Assembly: GCA_034336665.1 (NCBI GenBank)
Contig: CM067564.1
Location: 44,002,451-44,066,450, forward strand
From: Luscinia megarhynchos
Taxonomy: Eukaryota; Chordata; Aves; Passeriformes; Turdidae
Length of the DNA stretch: 64,000 nt
Direction: 5' to 3'
Below the pieces are notes generated by a model. It searched no databases. It was given only the letters and a program-made list of their open reading frames with translations, and had not been told where the DNA came from. How positions within the stretch are numbered: position 1 is the first letter of the stretch; every line of letters starts with the position of its first letter. The translations under genes were made by a program, and so were the position numbers. This document shows positions 22,926 to 35,241 of this stretch, one piece after another.

Positions 22926-24807
22926 GATGGTTCTTGGCTGGAGCTGGAAGAGCTCAGGGTAATTCAGAATGCAAATCCAACATGTCAGAGCATTCTGCAA
23001 GTGATTTCCTCTTCTGTGATCCTGATTAGTTAAATCAGGGAATACAGGTATGGAAGTGACCTCAGGAGATCCCCTGTGCCCCAAAGCAAAGCCACTGCAG
23101 CCAAATTATTCCTCTGGGATGTTCCCACTAACTCAGCCACTGCAGATCTCAAGCCAGACCCTTGGACTCTGCCTGGCTTGGGTCATTTCTGGCTGTTGGG
23201 TTTGCAGGTTTCACCCTTATTTTATTTTAATGAATGTCACAAGCCTGCAAGCTCTGTCCTAGATCTGGGGACTGGTTCTTCTGGGGGATTATCCATTGTC
23301 AGACCACCCATCTGAATCACCCCGTTCATCTCTGCCCTAGTCACTCCCCAGCCATCCATTATCCACACCTTTCTTTCCCTATCCCTGAATATCACCCAAG
23401 CTGCTCTTTCTTCTTGCCCTGGAAACTTTAAATATAGATAGATATGTTAATTGGTATCATTACAACAAACGGTCCCAGTCACCCTGCAATTCAGGGAACA
23501 TTTCGTGTTGCCATTTAAATGATGAGGGCTTTTTTTTTTTTTTCCTTTTCTTCTTTAATGCCACTGACAGCTACTTGTGTTTAATTCATTTTGATTTTGT
23601 TAGGAGGGGGAAGTTATCAGGATCGTATCATTAAAAATGCATGCTTGGGTTATTCATGCATGTTCCACATATCCCTGTGTATGATCCATCATAATTCAGC
23701 ATTAGCCAATGGGGATACCAAGTGGGAAAGGTCTGCTGAGCATACACATAATTCAATTACACCCATGACGTCACACTGATTGGATTCTTAATGACACCTC
23801 CGAGCTGGGCTGGGAAAAAGGAGGATTTCCAGTGAGACTGTGCCTGGGAGCACCAGGTTTGTGTTGCTCATCTGGGCTGGAAGAAGTTTGGACCTGGGAC
23901 CTGAATTTGGAGCTGAGGGACAGATGTGAAGCAGCTCAGGCAGCATTGCAGGAACCCTGAGTTTACCAGTTATTTACCCTTTCCTGGGGTGAACAAAGGA
24001 CATTGAGGAAATATTCTGGTTTCCTTCCAAACTGTAAATGAACTACTGCAGGTGAACCTGGTCACATGTCAGTGATCTGCTGTACTAATTTCAAGAGGCT
24101 TTAAGGATTCAATTGCTAATCTTTGCAGGCTCTAAAATTTTAACTCATTACTCATAATTTCTAAATCATTAAATCTTTTGGATTCCAAAAATTGAGAAAG
24201 TAGTTTCTGGTGTAAATGGCAGATTATTCCTTAAAACAAAATGAGAAGTGTGTCATCATGCTTTACTTTCAGTTATAGTTTAATTGTTGGAAAATTTTAT
24301 CAACAGGAGTTGTGCTGCTTGGACTGGAATAAAGAAATGAGATGTTCTCCCTGCTGTTTAATTAAAGTTCTTACCAGGACAGCACAGGGACAACTTGTCA
24401 TGCTGCAGGAAATCCTCCTGCTCTGGGATAGCTCTGCTTGCACTGGAGCATTGGTTTGGTTAAAACCTGCTCTTGATGGGTGATGTGGAGCAGTGCAGGG
24501 TGGAATTCTCTGCAGCTGGGGAGGGAGAGAGAGACAGCAATAGGAGGGAAATAGATTGATTTGTGATTGATTGAAAGATGATGTAGCTGGTGGCATCTTT
24601 ATCCTCTCCTCTTGTCACAGATCCCAACCTCGGGTAAATCAGTAATTACACCTTCTTTCCCCTTCACCTCCACCATGGTCTTTCACCCTGTTAGTGGAAT
24701 GGATCCCTTCCTTCCACAGCCTGCTGGCAATATCCACAAAGAGGCAGTGCCATTCCTGGGGCTCCAGGTGCCACAGGTCAGGGAATGTGAAAAAATCCAT
24801 TATTGTG
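22926..24807. other. Intron sequence without genes
   Basis: Unique sequence. The candidate regulatory block at 23430-23790 is listed separately. A run of T lies at 23530-23543. No exon-like open frame is present. Confidence 0.6.
23430..23790. promoter_or_regulatory. Candidate intronic enhancer with CRE and CCAAT motifs
   Basis: A repeat-free block dense in motifs for known factors. It has a perfect CRE palindrome TGACGTCA (23766-23773), a CCAAT box in TTAGCCAATGG (near 23702-23712), an inverted one in CTGATTGGAT just after the CRE, and several TAAT or ATTAA homeodomain-type cores. The CRE holds a CpG, a rare dinucleotide here. Function is inferred only from motif content. Confidence 0.35.
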
Positions 24808-24872
24808 ATAGCAAGGAACTGGATGGATGGTGCTTGTGAGTCCCTTCCAAATGAGGATATTTTCTGTGTGAT
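24808..24872 (+). mobile_element. Short diverged CR1 tail
   Basis: GGAACTGGATGGATGG, then TGAGTCCCTTCCAAATGAGG and TTTCTGTGTGATCC follow the order of the CR1 3' end. It is short and diverged, so the call is tentative. Confidence 0.5.
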
Positions 24873-25934
24873 CCCACCTAAGGGATGCTGGTCTCAGTTT
24901 GGGTGTCCTGGCACTGCTGCTCCTTGGCATCAATCAGGAGGAGCAGGGAATTGCTGATGCAGAGTTTTCTTTGATGGTCCTAAAAAAATAAAAAGAGGGA
25001 GGCTCAGCATCCCTCGCTGCTTTCCACTCCAATATATTTAAAAATAACTCCTCTGTGAGCGTGTCTCAGCACCTCTCTGCTCAGCACTTTTGAAGCTCTG
25101 GTGCATTCCAACCCAACACTGGATTATCTCCATTTTATTGGTGTTGGATCACAAGCTGAGAGAACTAAAAAATTAAATAAATAAATAAATAAAATCTCTC
25201 CTTATGGTCATGGCTGGGTGAAGAAATCCCTCCTGCTGCTGACTCCTCCTGACTCCCAGACCTCTGGTTTAAGCACATGAGCATTCCAACTACCAATGCT
25301 ATTGATTTTCAATTATGGCTCAAATGGAAGTGGTTGTAGCTTTGTGTTTGCCCCCGGGAGACTTTGCCTTGTCATTGCTGCTGAGGAGCAAGCGTGGGGA
25401 AATTCAGTGCTGATGTGGCTGTGTGGTTTTGGGGCTGGAACTCACTCCTGGGCAGAAATAGGGGTCACCACTGTGGTTAAAACAACAAACTCTCTTTTTA
25501 TGGGTCTGGATGTGCTGTTGGGGGACAGTGCAGGGGGTGTGTGGCACGAAGAAATCGTGGCTATAAATACAGAGCCAGTGTGGCATGACAGAGTTATTGT
25601 TGGCATGAGAGTGGAGGTGTTTTTAAATTACATGGGGAGACTTTATTTCAAGTGGGAGCAATGCTGAACCTTGCTGGCACGCTCAGGCCAGGCAGGAGGC
25701 ACATGAGAAGCTGGAAGCTGCAGAATTCACACTGGTGTGTAGCTTGGCCAGTGTTTGCCATGGCTGCTGTGAGCAGGTGGGTGTGAGGGTGGCCTGGAAC
25801 AAACACAATTCCAGTGTTGAAGGGATCTTCCCTCTTGGATTTCTCAGCAATTTGCCAAGGGCAGGAAATACAGAATCCATTCCCTTGGCTGGGGATGCAA
25901 AGGAGTTAAGTAATTTATAGAGCCAGGTTAGGAC
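24873..25934. other. Intron sequence without genes
   Basis: Unique sequence, apart from an (AAAT)n microsatellite at 25172-25195. The 123-codon frame at 25296-25667 shows no recognisable protein family. Confidence 0.6.
25172..25195. repeat. (AAAT)n microsatellite
   Basis: About six AAAT or AATA units preceded by an A-rich stretch. Confidence 0.9.
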
Positions 25935-26392
25935 TATGGAATCACAGATTGATTTAGGCTGGGAGGGACCTTAAAGCTCATCCAATTCCAATCCCTGCTG
26001 TGGTCACACCTTCCACTATCCCAGCCCTGGCCTTGGGCACTTCCAGGGATCCAGGGGCAGCCACAGCTTCTCTGGGCACCCCCACCAGTGTAAAAAGTTA
26101 CTTTTCCTCTTTTTTAAAAGCTTCCTTATCTTCTTCTTCTTTTCTAAAAGCTTTCTTTATGCCCTGGAAGGGGTTCTGAGGTCTCCCTGGAGCCTTCTCT
26201 TCTCCAGGCTGGACACCAGAGCTCCATCCCTTGGAGCATCTCCTCTGTCCCTCTCTGACAGGATTCCAGAGCTGGGAGTGCTTCTCCAGCTGAGGTCTCA
26301 CCAGCAGCCCCATCTCTGAGATTCTCTGAAAAAGCCCCCCAAACCCAAGGATTATTATTCTCCTCAGCCTGTCCAAGAGCTGAATTTCACAG
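25935..26392 (-). mobile_element. CR1 LINE 3' region with internal A/T-rich interruption
   Basis: Starts TATGGAATCACAGATTGATT and continues with GGGATCCAGGGGCAGCCACA and GCTTCTCTGGGCACCCCCAC. After a pyrimidine-rich interruption with two related AAAAGCTT-type copies (about 26095-26160), it resumes with GGTCTCCCTGGAGCCTTCTC, CTGAGGTCTCACCAGCAGCC and TCCTCAGCCTGTCCAAGAGC. This is a comparatively long copy on the minus strand. The overlapping lysine-rich frame is translated repeat. Confidence 0.9.
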
Positions 26393-28856
26393 GGTTTGGA
26401 TCTGTCAGGACCTTGCTTTGCCCTGCCCCAGTGTGTGGCTGTGCTTCCAGAGCCTGCTGCTTGTTCCCTTGCCTTTCCCTGAGAACCAGCAGGGTGTTAT
26501 TTGTTATTTATAGCAGCTGGGCAGCTGGAGCCCAGCTTGGGTTTCCATCACCTGCTCCCCTTGCCTGCATCTGAGGGTGCAGCAGGGCTGGGTTTCAGCC
26601 TGGGGTGAGGTGCTGACCCTGACCCATCTCTGCCCTTGGCCACAGGGCTCTGTTCTCATCCTCATTTTCCCCTCAGGCAGAGCCTGCAGGGAAAGAAATG
26701 CAGCAAGGGCCTGAATTATATATTGCAGGATGCTCTTAGTAAGGGCTAAAGGGAATATTGTTTGAGGTGGTTTCATGCTTCCATGCTTTTGCCTTGAGCC
26801 AAACCCATTTATTGATAATAATAATAAAAGTGAGCACCATTTCTGTGCAGGAGCAGGGTCTCTTTGGGATGGGCACTGTGCTGCCCTTTTGAAGGTCCAG
26901 CAGATCTTTTTGGGGTCCTGCAAGTCAGTTTTGAGCATTCCTGAATGGCAGGAGGAGAAAAATCTCTGTTAAATGGAATCAGGATCCTCACAGGGAGGTG
27001 CTGGGCTGCTCTGAGCTGTGGTTTTATCTCACTTCTTCTCCCTGGGGGGGAGCAAGCAGCCCTACCTGCCTCTTTTCCCTCCTTTATCAGCAGCATCTGG
27101 CATTATCACATTTGTTCTATCTCCTCCTTGCAGTGCTGATATGAGAGGACATCTCCCAGGGCTGACAGCAGGATAAAAAAGTGGGGAATTAGCAAAGCCT
27201 GGATGCCTGAGTCTGCATGAGGGTTTCCTTTCCAGCCTGAACCTGCCCTGTGGTGGGCAGGAGGTGACCCCACTCCTCCTCCTGCCCCTTCCATGGATAT
27301 CTGCACCTCTGGAGAATGCAAACTCTGACTCCATGCTGGCAATAACCAGGAGACAGTGGCCAGAGTAGCATGCAAAAATAAACTTTTTTTTTTTAATTTA
27401 TTTTTTTTCCCAGGGAGGCTACTGAGAGCCAGTTTTTATTTTTTTCAGCCTGACTGTGCCTGTGAGGAGGGGTAACAGAGGTGGAAGGATCCTTGATTAT
27501 AGGATCCCTTTCCCTGCTTTTTTTTTTAGTCCCAATTGGAAACAGCTCCCCACAGTGGCTCTGCTTCAAACCCTGCTCCCTGGAGCTGGCTCTGCATCCC
27601 TCTGGCTTCCCAAAAGTTCACAGCCTTCCCTCCCTGCCCCTTGCAGCTCCTGGAGCTCCCTGGAAAAGCACTGTGGGCTCCCTCCTCCCTTTGTAATGCT
27701 CCCAGCTTTTGTTTTTTGCATGAGCTGGGTTGGGGTGAGCCTGCCAGAAGTTCATGAATAAGTGAGGAGGGAAAGCAGGCTTGGTGCTCCAACAGCCTCC
27801 AGAGTGCCTTGTGGTGCATTTTGTACCCCCTTCACTTTTATTCCCCCCTTAACCCCAGATTTCTTCGTGACTCTTCCCCAGCCATGGCTGGATTCACACA
27901 AGGTCTGCAAATTTTGGTGTCTTATCCTGATATTTCAATGTCTAAGACATTTCTTGCTTGCAACAAAAACATCCTCAACCCACAGAGTTCCTGACAGAGT
28001 TTTGTGTCTCCACATCCCATTGCTGCTCCTGGAGGCTCTGGTTTTCCCACTAAAAGAGAGAAATGTTTAAAAGGGCAGAGGGTGCAGTGTGGTCGTCACT
28101 GCCACCAAATGCACGTGGCCCTGTGATTATTTTTATTTTTTTAAGTGATTTACAGGAGATGTAACATCTGTGATGTTGAGGTGGAATTTCCTAAAACCAT
28201 TTTTGCAGAAGAACTGGCCTAATGAGGAGTACCTTTCTCTTCTGGGAGCATCTCAGCTCCCCTCCTCCTCAGCTGCTGGTTCTTTTTGGTTTCCAAAGAG
28301 TTCTCAGTCTCAGGGATGTCTCTGTGCCAGCCACACTTTCCTCTGCTCTCAGCATCAGCCAGAATTTTTTTCTCTCTTTTGCACTGTATCTCATTCTCCC
28401 TCTGTCTCTGAGCCCCTTGTCACCATGATTTCAGTCGTGCTGTCCCCAGAGGGTCATTGCCAGTCACCTCTCTGCAGTTATTTCTGCACAGTTGGGACTT
28501 TGTGATGAAAAACAAAACTCTCCATCTGCTTCATTCCCAGAGCTGCTGGATTAGTTCCTGATTTTTCCCTTGGCTTCATTTCAAACCACAGCAGGTCAAG
28601 GAAGGAGGTAGAGCAATGTCCTCTCCAAAATGTGAGCTGCTCCATATTAGGATTTTCTGACCCCACACTGCTACATCAGGACTTGTTGAAGGCTCAGGGA
28701 GCAGAGCTCTGCCCTGTTGTGGAGAGGTGTAGGACTGGAAAGGGCATTTTGGGTCAAATCTCTGTCCCTGCCATGCCATCCCCTTGTGTGGTTCTGGTTG
28801 CAGACCTTGCAGGTTCCATCCTCACCTGCATCTGCTGCTTCTGCTTGCCCAGCAGA
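26393..28856. other. Intron sequence without genes
   Basis: Unique sequence with T-rich runs near 27386-27410 and 27519-27528. Several overlapping frames between 26500 and 27820 show no protein resemblance. Confidence 0.6.
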
Positions 28857-29488
28857 GACCCAGGAACTGAGATCTAGGAACTGGACTTAAACTGAGATAC
28901 AGGAACTGAGATACAGGAACTGAACCTAAACTGAGACCCAGGAACTGGACCCAGGAACTGGACCTAAACTGAGATACAGGAGCTGGACCTAAACTGAGAC
29001 CCAGGAACTGGACATTGGAACTGGACCTAAACTGAGATCCAGGAACTGGACACTGGAACTGGACCTAAACTGGGACCCAGAAACTGGACACAGGAACTGG
29101 GACCCAGGAACTGGACCTAAACTGGGACCCAGGAACTGGACCTAAACTAAGATACAGGAACTGGGCACCGAAACTGGACCTAAACTGAGATCTAGGAACT
29201 GAGACCCAGGAATGGACCTAAACTGAGATCCAGGAACTGGACACAGGAACTGGACCTAAACTGAGATCCAGGAACTGGACACTGGAACTGGACCTAAACT
29301 GGGACCCAGAAACTGGACACAGGAACTGGGACCCAGGAACTGGACCTAAACTGGGACCCAGGAACTGGACCTAAACTAAGATACAGGAACTGGGCACCGA
29401 AACTGGACCTAAACTGAGATCCAGGAACTGGACACAGGAACTGGACCTAAACTGAGACCCAGGAACTGGACCTAAATTGAGACCCAGG
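28857..29488. repeat. Minisatellite of AGGAACTGGACCTAAACTGA-type units
   Basis: About 630 bp of tandem, variable half-units: GACCCAGGAACT or GATACAGGAACT alternating with GGACCTAAACT, with GGACACAGGAACT variants. The array also has a higher-order layer: a ~170-bp block at 29018-29191 recurs with no visible change at 29247-29420, a period of 229 bp. It lies between unique DNA and a CR1. Confidence 0.95.
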
Positions 29489-29745
29489 CAGGTGCCTCCT
29501 GCACCAGATGCTGTCCTTGCTGCAGCCCAGAGGTGACATCCTTGGGCTGGGCCCAAGGCACTTTTTACTCTGTGCTGGGAGAGATCATCACCCCCAACAA
29601 GGGGAGGGTGTTCCTCTGTCTGCACAAAGCTGGTGAGACCAGCCTCCCCACATGCTGCTGTGTGCAAGGTGTCTGGGATGCAGCTGCTCCTTTAATCCCA
29701 CCCCAGAGTGGGATGAAACCACAGCCCCAAAGCCTCAGGTGACAC

Positions 29746-29966
29746 AGAATCCTTGTCCCAGAAGCATTTGGGTTGGAAAAGACCTCCAAGGTCGTCAAGT
29801 CCAACCTGTGACCACTTTTTCAGCTAAAGCAGAGCACTGAGTGCTTCCTCCAGTCATTCTTTGGACATGGGATGGGAATTTCCAACACCTCCTTCCAGTG
29901 CTTGACAACTCTTTCCATGAAGAAATTCCTCCTGAAGTCCAACCCGAGCCTCCTCTGTTTGCTGTG
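29746..29966 (-). mobile_element. CR1 LINE 3'-end fragment, second subfamily
   Basis: TTGGGTTGGAAAAGACCTCC and AAGGTCGTCAAGTCCAACCT begin it. AGTGCTTGACAACTCTTTCC and GAAGAAATTCCTCCTGAAGT come later. This is the GGAAAAGACCTC subfamily, not the GGAAGGGACCTT type. Confidence 0.87.
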
Positions 29967-31426
29967 ATGGGAAGTGACTCCAGCTTTGGAGGGATGCTTA
30001 AAAATTGCCTCTCCTGGGTGTTTTTTTGCAAAAACTGTGCATCAAACATGTATTTTCTGTAAGTGCTTCCACCAGGAGCATTTGATAGAGATATGTGCTC
30101 ACCTCACACAGAGCAGCCAAATTTGAAGAAGGGATTTATCAGCAGACAATATGAGATGTGCTGCTCCTGCTGCCTCCTCTGATTCTCGTGGTGCAGGACA
30201 GGGTTAGTTTTGCCTTTTTGTTTCGTTTTGGGTTTGATGGCTGCTCTTTGTGTCCTGGGGGAGCTGACTCAGCACAGCACAGCCCCTGCTCAGAGGAATT
30301 TGCACTGGTTTTGTCTTTGTTATTTTGAGGACAGCCAGTTCTGCTTTGCCTTTTAATTGACAAGCAGGAAATACCTCTTGGTCTTCTCAGAGAGCTGAGT
30401 CCACTGCTTGGAGGAGAGGGGGAAGCTGTAGGAAACTGGTGTTTGAGTGATTAGCAAATAGAACATGATTTTGTTGCAAATGTAGCTCTTGATACCGGAG
30501 GTGTCAAATACTCTGAGTAATGATGGTGCTTTAAATAGAGTTTCTGACTTTCTTCTCGTGCCTGCACCGCCTACTGTATCTGCCTGGTGGAGTTTACACC
30601 CAGGGTGGCTGTGTATAGATAATGTCTCTGCATAATTACACCTCCAGAGGAAGAGAGAGAGCTGTCCCTGTTTATTTTTAAATATTATCTATGTCTGTGT
30701 GTCTAGAGAGAGAGGGTTCCACGCAGATGGAATCCCTTTCAGGTCACATTTCAATAATAATTGCAGCTTAATGATGCTGAGGCTGGTTTATTTTATCTTG
30801 TATTATTTTAGCTGCTTCTAATAACTGCTAATTTCCCAACCACAAAGGTCACAGAGTGGATGAGAATAAACAAGTTGTAAACTGGTTGTAGTAAATAAAT
30901 CCACTCCCCAGAAGCTGTGGTGCTGAGCACAGTAAAGAGTGCAAGGACTGGGAAAACAGCCTTGCCACTCATCTTCTGCCTGTATTAATTGTGTAATCAA
31001 AGATCAGGCAGTGGTAATTGATTGAAGTGTCCTTGATTGTGGGGTTAAACTCTTAGTTTAGTAAGTGGTGTGTAGCTACAGATCCCTTTTTACAAGACCT
31101 GACCCAAAGTTTCTCACTGGTTATTCAGTTTTTCACTCCACCAATGCCTTCAGCTTGGATTTGTAAAGCTCCACCACCCATCCCCTTCCTCCTTGCTGTT
31201 GTGTTTGGGCTGTTATGTGTCTGCTGAGATTTCCCTGAGCTTATTTCCTGCACTGGAGGAAAAATCAATCTGCTCCCTGTGCCATGAAATGTCATCTCTG
31301 CTTTTGGAGACAGGAGACAAGCTTTGGATAGACTCAGTGCCACCCAAAATCTTACCCTAAAACTTGTGACTGAGGGAGTTGATTTGGTTTTATTTGTTTC
31401 ATCTCCTGGTTGAAGAAAATTTGATG
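29967..31426. other. Intron sequence without genes
   Basis: Unique sequence. 30480-30840 is a candidate conserved block and is listed separately. Otherwise I see no structure. Confidence 0.6.
30480..30840. other. Candidate conserved noncoding block
   Basis: Repeat-free, AT-rich, with TGCATAATTACACC, TTTAAATATTATC and CTTAATGATGC-type homeodomain-like stretches and scattered CpG. Conservation is suspected and not shown. Confidence 0.25.
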
Positions 31427-31560
31427 GGATGGGACATTAAAAATCATCAGACACCTTCCACTGTCCCAGGGTGATCCAAGCCCCATCCAACCTGACCTTG
31501 GACACTTCCAGGGATCCAGGGACAGCCACAGCTTCTCTGGGCACCCTGTTCAGGAAATTT
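31427..31560 (-). mobile_element. CR1 LINE 3'-end fragment
   Basis: CACCTTCCACTGTCCCAGGG, CCCCATCCAACCTGACCTTG, GGGATCCAGGGACAGCCACA and GCTTCTCTGGGCACCCTGTT are the minus-strand CR1 tail in order. The extreme tail is degraded. Confidence 0.88.
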
Positions 31561-34099
31561 AGGAACAGTCTTTGATCAGCACAGCCAGGGATAGAGCTTG
31601 TGGAGGGTGATGAGCTGCTGGCTGTGCCAAGGATTAACTGGAGAGGGAAGGTAATCCCAGGGCAACAGGTGGGATATATTGAATTTGCAGGACAGAGAGC
31701 CCATCCCAGAGAGAGGGATTGAGCTGCTGAGGTGCCAGTGCCTTCACACAGAGCAGTTTATTTTGGATGTGTGAAGCAGTCATGGTTTTGTTTTTGTTTT
31801 TGTTTTTTTTAGCTGGAAGGGTAAAATCCTGGTCCTGCTGAAATTGCTGTGGGAGTGAACAGCCCTGGGGATGTCTGCAGGAATTCTGTGGAATTTGAAT
31901 GAAGCATCTTTTCTGGAGAGAATGCTTGTGGGAGGAGGGGAATGGATCTTTCTCACCTGCTTCCACCCTGCTTTCTGCACCACTGCTCACATCTCAGTTA
32001 CCTCCACCACTGTGTTGTTCCCCCCCTTTCCAGCTCCTCTCCACCAACTGTGCTGGCTCTGGAGGAGATAAAGCACAGCCTGACACGTTTCTGTCTGCAG
32101 TACTCCCCCTGCATGGCTGGGCTGCTCACACCTCCCTGCTGGGAACAGCTTTGCTGGCTGCAAAAAAAAACCAAAAAACCACCCTCTCCAAGGTGGAGTG
32201 TTGGTGTGAGACAGGAACACCTTTGTGCTGAGGCAGCAAAAGCCTTCCTGTTTCAGGGGGCTGCTGCTTGAACTGGCTGCCTGAACACCATTTCCATGCT
32301 GGTGCATCGAGGGTAAATGTTTCTGCAGCTCAGATGTTGGACCAAAATGGGGAAGCTCTGATCAAACTCTGTCATGCTTGAATCCTTAATTATCCCACCC
32401 AAACCATCCCATGACTCTTGGTTTCTATCCCCTCACCTGGCTGGGGTGGATTTGGGGTGGCTGGGACCTCTTGGAGCAACAGCAGCCTCCTCCCCTCTCA
32501 CTCACCTCTATTATTTCAAGCATTATCCTCATACATCACCTGAAGGGATTTTTTTTTTTTTTTTTTTGCACCCAGAGAACCTCCAGGATGTGCTGGAGGC
32601 TTCCAGCAGGTGAGAGGTGCTGCAGGATCCCATTAGGGCTTCCCTCCCTCCTTTCCCATAGTTTGGAAACACCAGGGAGCAGTGCTGGGTGAGCTCCCTG
32701 TGCTTGTGCTGCTGCTTTCCTTTGATAATTCATCCCGGGATCAGCATTCACAATTAATTAAAGTGGCCTCATCACTCATTTATGAGGAAGGGCTGTACAC
32801 AGGGAGCCTCTCTGTGTGTGCTGAGGATGGAGTGTTTCTAGCTGGGTGCTGTTCTTGTGTCTCTGGATCTATGTGGGGGGTGGAGAGGGCTGGGGGCTGG
32901 TGCAGTGATGCAGCAGGGAAGCCTCACCTAACACTGAGCTGTGTTTTTGGCATGGTTTGTGAGGCTTCTGGGTCAAATTAAAACCATTTTAGTGGGGCAG
33001 TGCAGGGCAGGGACCCCTCCTGGGGGTGCACAGGCATGTCTGTCTCTGGAATCCCCAGTTCAGCCCTTCTAACTTTCATAATAGCCCCACATTTTTTATG
33101 TTTTCCTCTGTGGTTTTCTCACAGGACACATCCTGCCTCTCACAGATTTTAGCTCTCTGTCCCTGTCCTCACTTGTATCCTGCCCTTCAGATGTCCTCTC
33201 CAGCCAAAGCTGGTGATGATCATCACAAGGATTCCTCCCTTCTTCTTCCACATCCACATTGACCTGTAGCTGTTCTGCCATCAGGGAGAGACTTTCCCAG
33301 CTGAGGATTTGGGCTCACACCCTTGATCAGCTGGAACATGGATCTTCAGCTTTCCAGATTGTGGCTCACAATCTTTCTCTTGGAACGAGCTGGGAAGGGA
33401 GGGAAGATGCTCAGCTTTTGCACTCAGGTGGGACTGGATTTTTTGGGATTTGGGAAGTTTGCCTGACAGTGAAAAGTTGTTGTAAAAAAGGTGATTACTT
33501 GACCCCTGATGCCCTTGGGAACTGGGTAAACACTCCTGGTAAAGTCAAAGTCCCCCAAATGTCAACAGGATTGTGTCACCTCACAGGCAAAGCTACCTGT
33601 GGAAATGATGTCTCGGTGACTTTTGCCTCAAATTGCTTTTCCTCCTTTTCTTGTGGCTGGTTGAGGTTCTCCAGTCACCATCACAGCTCCAGGATAATGA
33701 GGATGGAGCCCCTTGCTGTGCCCAGCTCGGGGTGGCAGCTGCTGGCACTCCACATTTCCTACAAGTGACTTGACAGGGAGCTGTTCCCAGACTCTGTCCT
33801 TTTCCTTCCTCCTTTCTGAGCAAAAAAACCATAATTTTGACAGGCCAGTGATGCAGAAAATAACTTGCTGCTCTCCAACTGTTGCATCCCTTGACCCCAA
33901 TTAGAATGTGGTGCATGTAGAAGTGTCAGCTTCTTGCTTTCTCCTCTCCCTGACCAAAATTCCCATTACAAAGATGACACCTGAGTGCTCCACAGGGCAG
34001 AAAGAGCCTCTGACCAAAGAGAGAATCAGAGTGGATGTGAAGTCCAGCTCCTCTGGGGGTTTTCTGCCCTTGGTTTCAGGACAGGGAGCAGGAAAACTG
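31561..34099. other. Intron sequence without genes
   Basis: Unique sequence. A (TTTTTG)n-like run lies at 31788-31810 and a 19-base T run at 32549-32567. The frames at 31899-32307 and 33259-33916 have no recognisable domains. Confidence 0.6.
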
Positions 34100-34190
34100 T
34101 CAGGAAGGAGCATGGTGGTGTTTGGTGATGGCTGGGCTGGATGATCTTAGAGATCTTTTCCAGCTGTGATGATTTAATGATTGAATAAGA
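34100..34190 (+). mobile_element. Short CR1 tail, second subfamily
   Basis: GTGATGGCTGGGCTGGATGA then TCTTAGAGATCTTTTCCAGC and TGATGATTTAATGATT match the + strand CR1 tail that ends in variants of ATGATT. Confidence 0.75.
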
Positions 34191-34296
34191 TATTCCAACC
34201 TGTGGGAGAGTGTTTCCCCTTCACCTGCCTTTTTAGGGGTGGACCTACAGGATTGGCTTATGAATTGAAATGTGAAGTTTCAAGGCCAAAGCCTTG

Positions 34297-34434
34297 GGAA
34301 TGCCCAAGGCCAGGCTGGATGTGGCTCTGAGCACCCTGGGACAGTGGGAGATGTCCCTGCTCATGGCAGGGTGTGGAACTGGATGATCTTTAGGATCCTT
34401 TCCAACCCAAACCCTTCTTTGGTTCCGTGATAAA
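34297..34434 (+). mobile_element. CR1 LINE 3'-end fragment
   Basis: AAGGCCAGGCTGGATGTGGC, GAGCACCCTGGGACAGTGGG, ATGTCCCTGCTCATGGCAGG and CCTTTCCAACCCAAACCCTT show a CR1 tail. It lies just after another CR1 tail of a different subfamily. Confidence 0.88.
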
Positions 34435-34664
34435 TCTCTGTGTTTGGTGTCAGAGATTTTCCTTTCAAAAACTGATGCCCTCAGGGCTGTGAAGGATGGG
34501 CAATAGTGTCTGTGGAGGGGGTGTGAGGATCACTGGGGTTTCAGGGGCATTCAGCCCCTTTCAGTTGGATTCAGAACCATCCAAAACTCCTCTTGTTCTT
34601 TTACCACCCCATGATCTTGCCCTTCATGTCAAGGACTCGTTGGCAGCTCCCTCAGGTTCTCCTG

Positions 34665-35241
34665 TGAGGGTGGTGGTGTTTGCACCACTTAATTAGTGAT
34701 TTGTCTGGAGTCTCACTCAGAGCCAGGATTAAAAAAACAAATGAATGAAACTGATTTTCTCGTGTTCAGGCTTGGTTGTTTATTAAATCTTCTCAAAAGT
34801 ACAGAAAGTTCTGCAACACTTCTAACTACCAGCTGAAAGAGAGCAAAATGGAGACACATTTAGCTACTATAACAGTCCAATAGAGAATTAACACCTATAT
34901 TATTTATACTTTTAACTCAATAATCAAATTCCTGTGACCCTCAGTGAGGCAGTAACTGTCCAACCAACTGCCTGAAATCATGGAGAAGGAGGAAGATGAG
35001 CACCCAAAGAGTCACCACCCAAAATCCTCCATCCTGTCCCATACCTATTACTATATTATAAAAACCTTAAATTTAAAACCTTTCACCATGTGAAATCACA
35101 CACTTCTATTTAACTATTCACCTGTGATTTTAACTCCATCACTCAAATTTGGAAGCTTTCTCCAAGACTTCAGGTCCAAAGCAGGGGGTCAGTGCCAGAA
35201 AGCACAGAAAACTCAAAACCCCAGGTTTTTGGGATCCAGCA
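34665..35241 (-). mobile_element. Solo LTR, family B copy 1 (ERVK-like)
   Basis: It begins TGAGGGTGGTGGTGTTTGCA on the + strand and ends GGGATCCAGCA. It is flanked by CTCCTG at 34659-34664 and CCCCTG at 35242-35247, a 5-of-6 match for a 6-bp target-site duplication. Its partner at 59344-59962 is similar along its whole length. The minus strand carries AATAAA (complement of 34779-34784) near one end, giving an antisense orientation. The edge could also be placed at 34663. A 6-bp duplication suits class II (ERVK-like) elements. No internal retroviral sequence is attached. Confidence 0.8.

Noticed and set aside
26098..26376. Lysine- and arginine-rich minus-strand frame
   Set aside because: Lies wholly within a CR1 3' region; it is translated repeat.
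28857..29488. CRISPR-like array
   Set aside because: Units are contiguous without unique spacers, and the genome is vertebrate. It is a minisatellite.
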